DNA of 8,616 bases from the NCBI GenBank assembly GCA_964602655.1, contig CAZRSF010000123.1, positions 1-8,616 on the forward strand. Direction: 5' to 3'. This DNA comes from Moduliflexus sp964602655. GTDB lineage: Bacteria > Moduliflexota > Moduliflexia > Moduliflexales > Moduliflexaceae. Positions 1 through 5,560 of the stretch are shown here, in pieces. Made by a program: the position numbers and the translations under genes. A model generated the notes under the pieces. The model did not search any database, had not been told where the DNA came from, and worked only from the letters and a program-made list of their open reading frames with translations. Within the stretch, counting starts at the first letter, position 1; every line of letters begins with the position of its first letter.

Positions 1-139
1 TCTACGCGATTACCGCACGGCTGTGCGTCTCTACCGTGCGTCTCTACGCGATTACCGCACGGCTGTGCGTCTCTACCGTGCGTCTCTACGCGATTACCGC
101 ACGGCTGTGCGTCTCTACCGTGCGTCTCTACGCGATTAC
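1..139. repeat. 42-bp tandem repeat array (about 3.3 copies, cut by the window edge)
   Basis: Copies start at 41, 83 and 125. Copies 41-82 and 83-124 are identical, 1-40 is the same unit lacking its first two bases, and the last copy stops after 15 bases at 139. Each unit contains gtgcgtctctac twice, 16 bp apart, and can fold: cgcac pairs with gtgcg around a 4-base loop (14-18 with 23-27), or cgcacgg pairs with ccgtgcg (14-20 with 34-40). Because 42 is 14 codons, more than one frame stays open and reads as a 14-residue repeat, but no start or ribosome binding site is visible. The TCTCTAC/GTGCG wording resembles palindromic intergenic repeats known from filamentous cyanobacteria; that likeness is from memory. 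The array continues left of the window, so it could also be the end of a repeat-bearing gene. Confidence 0.93.
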
Positions 140-177
140 AGTACGAATCCAAAGTCAGCGCTGGAAGGGTTTGAAAC

Positions 178-222
178 GCACAACGCCGTCAATGAGGCTA
201 AACCTCACTGACGGCGTTGTGC
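178..222. repeat. Long inverted repeat, 20-bp stem and 5-base loop (possible terminator)
   Basis: The left arm 178-197 and right arm 203-222 pair along 20 positions around the loop ctaaa. The single imperfect position is A-C in plus-strand RNA but a G-U wobble in minus-strand RNA, so the fold is continuous only when read from the minus strand. This suits a transcript coming from the minus-strand hydrolase gene at 427-1284, although it lies about 200 bp past that stop codon and only a short, interrupted T-run follows it. Terminator is an inference; a dispersed palindromic repeat is equally possible. Confidence 0.75.
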
Positions 223-316
223 TGTTATGTCGGCTTGATGCGGGGCTGCGACGCCCGCCCGCCCCGGCGCTCAATCGCCGGTCTGAGAACGAACGGTTTG
301 CCAGATGAGGCAAAGA
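223..316. other. GC-rich intergenic spacer with a small hairpin
   Basis: No convincing gene lies here. The only structure I see is a perfect 6-bp stem, ccggcg at 264-269 with cgccgg at 276-281, around the loop ctcaat. The cytosine-rich stretch at about 251-265 makes this spacer more GC-rich than its surroundings. A short minus-strand reading frame crosses it but lacks a ribosome binding site and reads through the hairpin at 178-222, so I do not call it. Confidence 0.5.
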
Positions 317-410
317 ATACCAATTGTGTTTGAAACGATCAGACATCGTACGTCGAAACTGTAGTTTCGACGGACAGCGCGAATATGATCTTTTTTACCG
401 CAATTGGTAT
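317..410. repeat. Nested three-tier palindromic element, about 94 bp (MITE-like)
   Basis: Three dyads share one centre. The outer pair is ataccaattg (317-326) with caattggtat (401-410), the middle pair gatca (337-341) with tgatc (386-390), and the inner pair cgtcgaaact (351-360) with agtttcgacg (363-372). The first internal loop is symmetric, 10 bases on each side. The core, 320-407, starts with CCAATTG, ends with CAATTGG, and is flanked on each side by TA, the target dinucleotide duplicated by IS630/Tc1-mariner transposases. TA is also part of the palindrome, so the duplication cannot be proved here. It could be a miniature non-autonomous element or a structured RNA at the 3' side of the minus-strand hydrolase gene. 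Confidence 0.6.
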
Positions 411-426
411 CATTTTGTCCGGGCGT

Positions 427-1284
427 TTACGACAGAAAATAGGCGACGCCTGGCTTGACGAGTTCATACTGCCGGTCGCCTCGCAGCGATGCGATCTCGC
501 GTTCGGCGTCCGGCACGTTGATTGTGTTGAAGTCGAACAGGCCGAAATGATGCGCTAACAGCAGCGGAATGTCGGCGTTCCGGCAGATGGCGACCGCTTC
601 GGCCAGCGTGAAATTCCCTAAAATGTTGCGGCTCAGGCGAAAGGCGTCGCGGCCATTCACCGGCAGCAGCGCGAGATCGATCTTGCGATGCCGAAGGTGC
701 TGCTCAAGCGCCGGATACGGCACGCAATCGCCGGAATGGTAAATCGTCGCGTCGCCGATGGTGAGCAGATAGCCCAAAAACTCATGCTCGCCGCGTTCGT
801 TGACTTTCAATTCCTCATGCGCCGAAGGAATCGCCTCGACCGTGATGGTGTCGCTGAGTCGAATGCGCTCGCCCGCGTTGATCGGGAGCGATTGCGACGC
901 CGGAACCAGTTTGGCGACCGTCTCTGATGCCGCTTTCGGCGTGATGAACCGGCATTGCGGATGGCGCTGCGCTAAGATCGGAAGCGTACCGGGATCAATG
1001 TGATCGCCGTGATCGTGGGTACAGAAGACGACATCAACCTGGCGCACCTCTTCCGGCAGAATCGGCGACGGCATCAGGCGCGTATGCGAAAACTCCCCGC
1101 CGCCATACATTTGCGCTAAGGCATCCGACAGATACGGATCGATCATCATGACCATGTTGCCTGATTTGATGGCAAATCCAGCTTGCCCTAACCACCAGAC
1201 GCCGATGGCGCGAGTGTCCGGCAGCGGGCGTTGAAGCATGTCTCGCAGCCGCTCGCGAGATGGCGTCAGCGTGAGTGTTCTCAT
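427..1284 (-). CDS. UlaG-like metallo-beta-lactamase-fold hydrolase
   Basis: A 285-residue cytoplasmic metal-dependent hydrolase. Near the N-terminus it has the UlaG-type opening WWLGQAGFAI (30-39) and IDPYLSD (48-54). The metal-binding motif follows as THDHGDHID, with His90, His92, Asp94 and His95; further ligand candidates are His156 (SAHEE), Asp186 (HSGD) and His245/His246 (LAHHFG). LLPVNGRD (206-213) is typical of the L-ascorbate-6-phosphate lactonase (UlaG) branch. That branch is used loosely for many hydrolases, and no ascorbate genes are nearby, so the substrate is unknown. I chose the ATG at 1284 because AAGAGGAGA lies 8 bases upstream. An in-frame TTG at 1335 would add 17 residues but lies inside a hairpin with no ribosome binding site. 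It is the last gene of the minus-strand cluster, about 120 bp after the helicase. Confidence 0.9.
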   Translation of the reverse strand: MRTLTLTPSRERLRDMLQRPLPDTRAIGVWWLGQAGFAIKSGNMVMMIDPYLSDALAQMYGGGEFSHTRLMPSPILPEEVRQVDVVFCTHDHGDHIDPGTLPILAQRHPQCRFITPKAASETVAKLVPASQSLPINAGERIRLSDTITVEAIPSAHEELKVNERGEHEFLGYLLTIGDATIYHSGDCVPYPALEQHLRHRKIDLALLPVNGRDAFRLSRNILGNFTLAEAVAICRNADIPLLLAHHFGLFDFNTINVPDAEREIASLRGDRQYELVKPGVAYFLS

Positions 1285-1292
1285 GAGATGTC

Positions 1293-1301
1293 TCTCCTCT
1301 T
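1293..1301 (-). promoter_or_regulatory. Ribosome binding site of the UlaG-like hydrolase
   Basis: Minus-strand AAGAGGAGA sits 8 bases before the ATG at 1284. It is the strongest Shine-Dalgarno sequence in the window and decides the start in favour of 1284 over the upstream TTG at 1335. Confidence 0.7.
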
Positions 1302-1305
1302 GATC

Positions 1306-1356
1306 AGGAGTTTCGAAGCGAAGCTTTGACGGCAAAAGCTGCGCTTTTGCACTCCT
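1306..1356 (-). promoter_or_regulatory. Predicted three-way-junction leader between helicase and hydrolase genes
   Basis: An outer stem, aggagt (1306-1311) with actcct (1351-1356), encloses two hairpins. One is gcaaaagc (1332-1339) with gcttttgc (1343-1350), a perfect 8-bp stem with a 3-base loop that abuts the outer stem. The other is about 7 bp, 1313-1319 with 1323-1329, with one wobble on the plus strand that becomes an A-C mismatch on the minus strand. The structure lies 9 bases upstream of the hydrolase ribosome binding site. It could be the end of the helicase message, though no T-run follows, or a leader controlling the hydrolase. The dyads are visible directly; the function is an inference. 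Confidence 0.45.
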
Positions 1357-1405
1357 TGAATTTCAGCCTGCTTGAATGTGATCCCGCCCATTTCGATTGA
1401 CGTGT

Positions 1406-4177
1406 TCACATTCCCAACACGAACTCGACATCCTCTTCGTCCAGCGCCTTGATGGACGCGCCGTCGCTGGAAATCAGGTTGTCGAACAGTTCGCGCTTGA
1501 GTTCCTGCAATTTCAGGATTTTCTCTTCGATTGTCCCTTTGGTGATCAGTTTGTAGCTGAACACGGTTTTATCCTGCCCGATGCGGTGCGTCCGGTCAAT
1601 CGCCTGATTTTCCGCCGCGATGTTCCACCAGGGATCATAAATAAAAATATAATCCGCCGCCGTCAGATTCAGGCCGACGCCGCCGGTTTTCAGCGTCATC
1701 AGGAAGACCTTGACGCTCTCGTCGTTCTGGAAACGCTGTACCAACACCTCGCGGTCGCGGGTCGCGCCGGTCATCAGCAGATATTGAATCTCCGCTTCGG
1801 CGAGGTCTTCCGCGATGCCTTCGAGCGACGCGAGGAAATTGGCGAACACCAGCACTTTATGGCCGCTGGCGATGACATCCAGAATCTGCTCTTGCAGCAA
1901 TTCCCGTTTCGGCGACGCAATCGCGTTGTCGCTTTTGGCGTCGGGAATCGAGGCGATCTGGCGCAATTCGCTCAGGGCTTGCAAGATGAAAAATTGCGAT
2001 TTGCGGACGCCCTGTTCTTTGATCTGCTCTTTGACCGTTTTGTAGTAAAAGAGGCGGCGCTGCTCGTAAAATGCCTGCTGCTCCGGCGACATGTCCACAT
2101 ACAAAATTTGCTCGATTTTCTCCGGCAATTCGGTCAAGACTTCGGCTTTCACGCGGCGCAGGATAAACGGGTAAATCTTCTTTTTCAATTCGTGCAGCGC
2201 CTCTTTGTCGCCATCTTTCTGAATCGGCGTGGCGTATTGCCGCGTAAAATCCTCGGTCGAGCCGAACATGGCGGGATTCAGGAAGCGAAAGAGCGTGTAA
2301 AGTTCGCCGAGATTGTTTTCAATCGGCGTGCCGCTCAGCGCGAGCCGGTGCTGCGCTTTCAGGAGCATCGCGGCGCGTGACACCTGCGATTGGATGTTTT
2401 TGATATTCTGCGATTCGTCCAGAATGACGTAGTAAAATTCCTCGTCTTTCAGCGTTTCGATGTCGTTGCGGACGGTAGCGTAGGTCGTCAGAATGATCTG
2501 CGATTGTTTGGCTTCCTGCAAGTCGCGGCTCGCGCCGTGATAGGTGTAAAACGTCAATTCCGGGCGGAATTTGCGGATTTCGTTACCCCAGTTGAAAAGC
2601 AACGTGCGGGGCATGACGATCAGCGAACTGCGCGGCTCTTGGGGATAGACGTTCGCCAGCATCGCAATCGCTTGCAGCGTCTTGCCGAGCCCCATGTCAT
2701 CGGCGAGGCAGCCGCCTAAGCCGTTTTCGTGCAGATAATGAATCCATTTGTAGCCCTGATGCTGATAGCTGCGCAGCGTCGCGTTCAGTTGCGGCAAGGC
2801 GACCTCGGCGTCATGCAGATTGTTGAAGCCGAGAAAAATCTCGCGGGCGCGGGGAAAGGTCTTTTGCGCGACGTTTTCGCCGATCAATTCCTCCACCACC
2901 GGCAAATCGAAAAACGACACTTTCACCTTGTTTTTCTGCTTTTCGAAGAGGCGGTTCAGCTTGTCCACGTACTCTTTGTTGATGATGGCGTGCGTGCCGT
3001 CATTCAGGGCGATGTAGGAATATTTGCGGTACTGATTCAGCGCGTCGAAAAGCGAAAAGGTCTGGCCTTCGATGTCGAGGCTGGCGTCACCTTCGAGAAA
3101 ATCAATGCCGTGCGAGAGCGACAGATTGAGCGTCGGCGCGACGGCGCGGACGTTGTACGATTTCAGCTTTTCCGCGCCGAACACGGCAAAGCGCGTGATC
3201 AAATGCGTAAATTCTTTGTGGACGAATTCGTTCGCTAAATTTTCTTCAAGAATCAGCAGATTTTCTTCCCGATAATAGGCGTTTTTTTCCTCCGACGCCT
3301 TGCGATGCTTTTTCAACAGCTTTTCGATGTCAGCGAAACAGGCGTACACGTCTTCGTGTTCCACGTCGCAGACCGCAATCGTTTTTTCCAGATCGTTCAG
3401 CAGCGCGATTTTGCTGACATCGTAATTGTCGAAAAATTCGGCGTCGAAGCCGTGCAGCGACGTCGAAATGCGGAGATACAGCGAATTATTGGAATCCACT
3501 TTTTCGAAAATCAGCGCGGCTTCGGCGCGTTTCGGTTCGCCCTCGATCTGGCGGTATTGCTCGTAACTCACCGCGATATTTTCGAGATATGAATAGAGCA
3601 GCGAGAGAAAACGTTCGAGATTGGCCGGAAGGAGGCGCGTTTCGAACAGCGCAAGTTCGCGGAAATTTTCGCCGAGCGGCTGCGTTCGGAACATCGCCTG
3701 ATCGGCGAGCGCGTAATTTTCGGTGACGATTTGCGGGCGTTCGAACAAATTGCCCGGCGTTTTCAGCGTCGCGACGCTTTGCAGCGCATCATCCTGCGGC
3801 GCAATCCGCAGGCTGATTTTGCCTTGTTCGTCGCTGAATCGAAGCGGCTGGCGTTTGGCGTCCACGACATTGTCGCAATGCTGCAACTGCCAGATCAGAT
3901 ATTCGTATTCGGCGAGATAGATGCGATTATGCGGGCGTTCCCAGTCAATCCGAAAGCTGTTTTTCTCCCGGATCGTTTCAAGCGATTTCAGCACGTCCCG
4001 CGTCGCGCCGCTGTATTGTTCGTAGCCCGGATCGACCTCGTTGCCGCTCTGATCGGTCACGGTCAGATACGCGCCGATTTCATCGAAATTCAGGCAGAAG
4101 AACACCGCCGCCACGCCCGGCTTGCGGGAGGTCAGCACCCGTTTTCGTTTTAACTGTTCGAATAAATCAATTGCCAT
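1406..4177 (-). CDS. SNF2-family DNA-dependent ATPase/helicase
   Basis: A 923-residue superfamily 2 ATPase of the SNF2 class, expected to translocate on double-stranded DNA or remodel protein-DNA complexes. Residues 1 to about 460 form a long N-terminal region with no motif I recognise. The motor follows: LRSYQHQGYKW (468-478), Walker A DDMGLGKT (493-500), Ia LIVMPRTLLFNW (519-530), Walker B DESQ (587-590, in place of DEAH/DEAQ), III LALSGTPIEN (612-621), IV HKVLVFANF (773-781), V TGGVGLNL (831-838) and VI QAIDRTHRIGQ (858-868). All are intact, so the enzyme should be active. No nuclease, methylase or zinc finger is fused to it. The start ATG at 4177 has a modest AGAGAG upstream. It begins 21 bp after the AT-rich secreted-protein gene, so the two are probably co-transcribed. 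Its physiological partner is not evident from the sequence. Confidence 0.96.
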   Translation of the reverse strand: MAIDLFEQLKRKRVLTSRKPGVAAVFFCLNFDEIGAYLTVTDQSGNEVDPGYEQYSGATRDVLKSLETIREKNSFRIDWERPHNRIYLAEYEYLIWQLQHCDNVVDAKRQPLRFSDEQGKISLRIAPQDDALQSVATLKTPGNLFERPQIVTENYALADQAMFRTQPLGENFRELALFETRLLPANLERFLSLLYSYLENIAVSYEQYRQIEGEPKRAEAALIFEKVDSNNSLYLRISTSLHGFDAEFFDNYDVSKIALLNDLEKTIAVCDVEHEDVYACFADIEKLLKKHRKASEEKNAYYREENLLILEENLANEFVHKEFTHLITRFAVFGAEKLKSYNVRAVAPTLNLSLSHGIDFLEGDASLDIEGQTFSLFDALNQYRKYSYIALNDGTHAIINKEYVDKLNRLFEKQKNKVKVSFFDLPVVEELIGENVAQKTFPRAREIFLGFNNLHDAEVALPQLNATLRSYQHQGYKWIHYLHENGLGGCLADDMGLGKTLQAIAMLANVYPQEPRSSLIVMPRTLLFNWGNEIRKFRPELTFYTYHGASRDLQEAKQSQIILTTYATVRNDIETLKDEEFYYVILDESQNIKNIQSQVSRAAMLLKAQHRLALSGTPIENNLGELYTLFRFLNPAMFGSTEDFTRQYATPIQKDGDKEALHELKKKIYPFILRRVKAEVLTELPEKIEQILYVDMSPEQQAFYEQRRLFYYKTVKEQIKEQGVRKSQFFILQALSELRQIASIPDAKSDNAIASPKRELLQEQILDVIASGHKVLVFANFLASLEGIAEDLAEAEIQYLLMTGATRDREVLVQRFQNDESVKVFLMTLKTGGVGLNLTAADYIFIYDPWWNIAAENQAIDRTHRIGQDKTVFSYKLITKGTIEEKILKLQELKRELFDNLISSDGASIKALDEEDVEFVLGM

Positions 4178-4198
4178 AAAATCTCTCTTAAATTATTT

Positions 4199-4762
4199 TC
4201 AGTTTCTGCCCTCGTTTTCGCCTTCATTTTTATGAAAAACTTCTCCATCAAACAAAAATCCTGGAAATGCCCCCGAAAGGTTTCCTGGAGCGACACAAAT
4301 AGTTTGCACAACATTTTCTTTAAGGCTGATTTCTATCCAGGCTGTCGAAAAAAAATTCTGTGATTCACTATTCTCGGTATTATTGTTCCAGAAAAGAATC
4401 AGCGGATTATCTGTCTCTTTGGGTAATATCAGTATTCTGTTTTCATCTTTTTTAATACGCTGATAAGCATCTTGCTTTGACATCCCTATATAAAATGGCA
4501 GAGAATCGTGAAGACGAGTAAAAAACTCTTTTCCTTCCTGCATCGTATCCTGTTGCGTTTCAGGATACATTTTCTCCAATTCTTTGAGATAATCAGATAC
4601 CCTCTGCTCATATTCCGGCGATAATGCTTCACCTTCCACGAAAGCACAGAATGACGCAAGTTCTTTTTTCTTGCTTTCCACCTCTAATGCGAATGCTTGA
4701 AAATCAAGGCAAGGCAATAATACAGCCAACAACATAACAAAAATTGACGATGAGTTCCGCAT
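4199..4762 (-). CDS. Small predicted secreted protein of unknown function, AT-rich gene
   Basis: I do not recognise this 187-residue protein. It starts with a Sec signal peptide: Arg2, hydrophobic core IFVMLLAVLLPCL (7-19), and AFA at 23-25 giving a probable cleavage before Leu26. Cys18 is preceded by Leu-Leu-Pro, a poor lipobox, so a lipoprotein is unlikely. The mature part is charged and helical at first. Then comes FYIGMSKQDAYQRI, which loosely resembles the GMS/T-x-x-x-V motif of SmpA/OmlA-like small periplasmic domains, and a strand-like WIEISLKENVVQTI; this likeness is weak. The gene is much richer in A and T than its neighbours, which suggests acquisition by transfer. No clear ribosome binding site precedes the ATG at 4762. 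A TTG at 4795 would add 11 residues but lies in the palindrome. The stop is 21 bp before the helicase start. Confidence 0.75.
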   Translation of the reverse strand: MRNSSSIFVMLLAVLLPCLDFQAFALEVESKKKELASFCAFVEGEALSPEYEQRVSDYLKELEKMYPETQQDTMQEGKEFFTRLHDSLPFYIGMSKQDAYQRIKKDENRILILPKETDNPLILFWNNNTENSESQNFFSTAWIEISLKENVVQTICVAPGNLSGAFPGFLFDGEVFHKNEGENEGRN

Positions 4763-4794
4763 ATAAAATTGCCAATCTAAATATCCAAAGTTCA

Positions 4795-4827
4795 AGCCCT
4801 GTCAGGGTTTTAAACCCTGACAGGGCT
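4795..4827. repeat. 33-base nested perfect palindrome
   Basis: The arm agccctgtcagggttt (4795-4810) is exactly repeated in inverted form at 4812-4827 around a single T at 4811. Each arm also contains its own small palindrome, ccctgtcaggg, so four CCCTG/CAGGG blocks can pair in alternative ways. It lies just after the stop of the 4837-5151 gene and just before the start of the AT-rich gene. It could end transcription in either direction, although no long T-run follows on either side. Palindromes with CCCTGTCAGGGTTT wording occur as dispersed repeats in several bacterial phyla; that is recalled, not searched. Confidence 0.92.
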
Positions 4828-4836
4828 ATGTTCGAA

Positions 4837-5151
4837 TCAAGATTCGTCATCCGGTTCGAGCGCGGCGAGCAGATCGCGCGGCAGTTCGTCGCGCTGCAAA
4901 ATGCCTTTTGCCAGCGCTTTCCGCACCGACAGGTCATCCGGCTGCTCGCGATAGCGTTGAATCAGTTCGCGCGATGCGCCTTCGACATATTTATGGAGAA
5001 TGTGCCGCAATTCGCGGGCGGTCATGGCGCGCTGGCGATAGGCGTCCATCTGCGCGGCGAGGTCAGTCAACTGCTGCTGAAGTTCCCGTTCCGATGCCAA
5101 TTGCGCGAATTGGCGAAGTTGGCGCTTGAGAGAAATCGAATAAATTTTCAT
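4837..5151 (-). CDS. Small helix-rich hypothetical protein
   Basis: A 104-residue protein that I do not recognise. It opens MKIYSISLKRQLRQFAQL and consists almost wholly of charged, amphipathic helix, with many Arg, Gln, Glu and Leu residues and no Cys or Trp. It ends in an acidic tail, LEPDDES. Residues 5-45 look able to form a coiled coil. No signal peptide or membrane segment is present, so it is probably cytoplasmic. The start is uncertain: the ATG at 5151 follows eight T residues with no ribosome binding site, and an in-frame ATG at 5241 would add 30 residues of less protein-like sequence, also without one. On the minus strand, TTGACG (5181-5186) and TATGCG (5160-5165), 15 bases apart, could be a promoter giving an almost leaderless message from 5151. 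The gene diverges from the kinase operon. Confidence 0.55.
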   Translation of the reverse strand: MKIYSISLKRQLRQFAQLASERELQQQLTDLAAQMDAYRQRAMTARELRHILHKYVEGASRELIQRYREQPDDLSVRKALAKGILQRDELPRDLLAALEPDDES

Positions 5152-5247
5152 AAAAAAAACGCATACCGTTCGGGGAAAACCGTCAAGGAAAAAGCGAAGC
5201 CCGCTCGATTTTCTCTTGACAATGTCGTCGTTCGGATTCATTTTTAG

Positions 5248-5285
5248 TTGCGCCGCGTGATGATCTCACCATCATCGTCGCGCAA
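5248..5285. promoter_or_regulatory. Imperfect stem-loop in the divergent control region
   Basis: The outer arms ttgcgc (5248-5253) and gcgcaa (5280-5285) and the inner arms gatgat (5259-5264) and atcatc (5271-5276) share a centre around the loop ctcacc, with an asymmetric internal loop of 5 and 3 bases. It lies just upstream of the longer possible start (5241) of the small minus-strand gene, so it could be an operator or part of a leader. The function is not shown by the sequence. Confidence 0.4.
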
Positions 5286-5306
5286 ATAGCCCTCAGGCAA
5301 AAATAC

Positions 5307-5335
5307 TTGACAGTAATACGAAGTCGTCGCAATTA
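5307..5335 (+). promoter_or_regulatory. Possible sigma-70 promoter of the kinase/cyclase operon
   Basis: A perfect -35 hexamer TTGACA at 5307-5312 is followed 17 bases later by a weak -10 candidate CAATTA (5330-5335). Better-looking -10 boxes such as TATCAT (5347-5352) lack a -35 at the right distance. The spacing and position upstream of the leader hairpin are reasonable, but the -10 match is poor. Confidence 0.25.
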
Positions 5336-5365
5336 CGTTAAATAGGTATCATAACAACGTCGCCC

Positions 5366-5400
5366 CAGACCGCGCATGTGTTAACAAACTGCGCGGTCTG
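5366..5400 (+). promoter_or_regulatory. Strong leader hairpin upstream of the kinase/cyclase operon
   Basis: A perfect 11-bp GC-rich stem, cagaccgcgca (5366-5376) with tgcgcggtctg (5390-5400), closes a 13-base loop that contains the 8-bp palindrome tgttaaca (5379-5386). It lies about 160 bp before the kinase ATG and some 30 bp after the promoter candidate, so it would be in the 5' untranslated RNA. No T-run follows, which argues against a simple terminator. A regulatory RNA structure or a protein-binding site within the loop palindrome are both possible. Confidence 0.55.
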
Positions 5401-5560
5401 CGCGGAGGGCAACGCAGAGAGATTGCGCGTTCATTCGGCGCATTCTACACGCGCGGCTCGATCATTTCTGAACCGTTTGCCGCCGAGGCGCTTGCGTATC
5501 GTCGAAATTTGCGTTGCGGCCTTGATCTCATCTATTCGACGTCATGAGGCCGATCACATC

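Larger units (their letters stand above)
5242..5560. other. Divergent control region, about 320 bp, without a gene
   Basis: This stretch separates the minus-strand genes from the kinase/cyclase operon. It contains an imperfect stem-loop at 5248-5285, a possible plus-strand promoter around 5307-5335, and a strong hairpin at 5366-5400, followed by about 160 bp of GC-rich leader. Bases 5378-5560 stay open in the kinase frame, but the translation is rich in Arg, Cys, Ala and Ser and matches no kinase or REC region, so I read it as untranslated leader. I looked for the conserved parts of c-di-GMP riboswitches, which would fit the operon, and did not see them. Confidence 0.6.

Noticed and set aside
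1..139. CRISPR array
   Set aside because: The copies are directly adjacent with no unique spacers and no cas genes are nearby; this is a plain tandem repeat.
155..346. Minus-strand open frame of 63 codons
   Set aside because: It spans the hairpin at 178-222 and part of the nested palindrome, has no ribosome binding site and shows no domain.
1285..1335. TTG start giving 17 more residues on the hydrolase
   Set aside because: It has no ribosome binding site and lies in a hairpin, whereas the ATG at 1284 has a strong AAGAGGAGA upstream.
1397..2380. Long plus-strand open frame of 327 codons opposite the helicase gene
   Set aside because: It is the antisense of the conserved SNF2 motor motifs. 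Its translation is an Arg/Phe/Gln/Val-rich pattern with no domain, and the shorter open frames opposite the rest of the helicase look the same.
427..4177. Phage-defence island such as DISARM, because of the SNF2 helicase
   Set aside because: No methyltransferase, nuclease, phospholipase D or DUF1998 partner is present, and the neighbouring UlaG-like hydrolase is a common metabolic family. Nothing beyond the helicase supports defence.
5378..5560. In-frame N-terminal extension of 61 residues on the histidine kinase
   Set aside because: The translation is rich in Arg, Ala, Ser and Cys with no domain character, its start lies inside the loop of a hairpin, and the ATG at 5561 places the REC domain at the usual distance from the N-terminus.
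5366..5560. c-di-GMP riboswitch in the leader of the kinase/cyclase operon
   Set aside because: Attractive by context, but I could not find the conserved core sequences of class I or class II switches in the leader.
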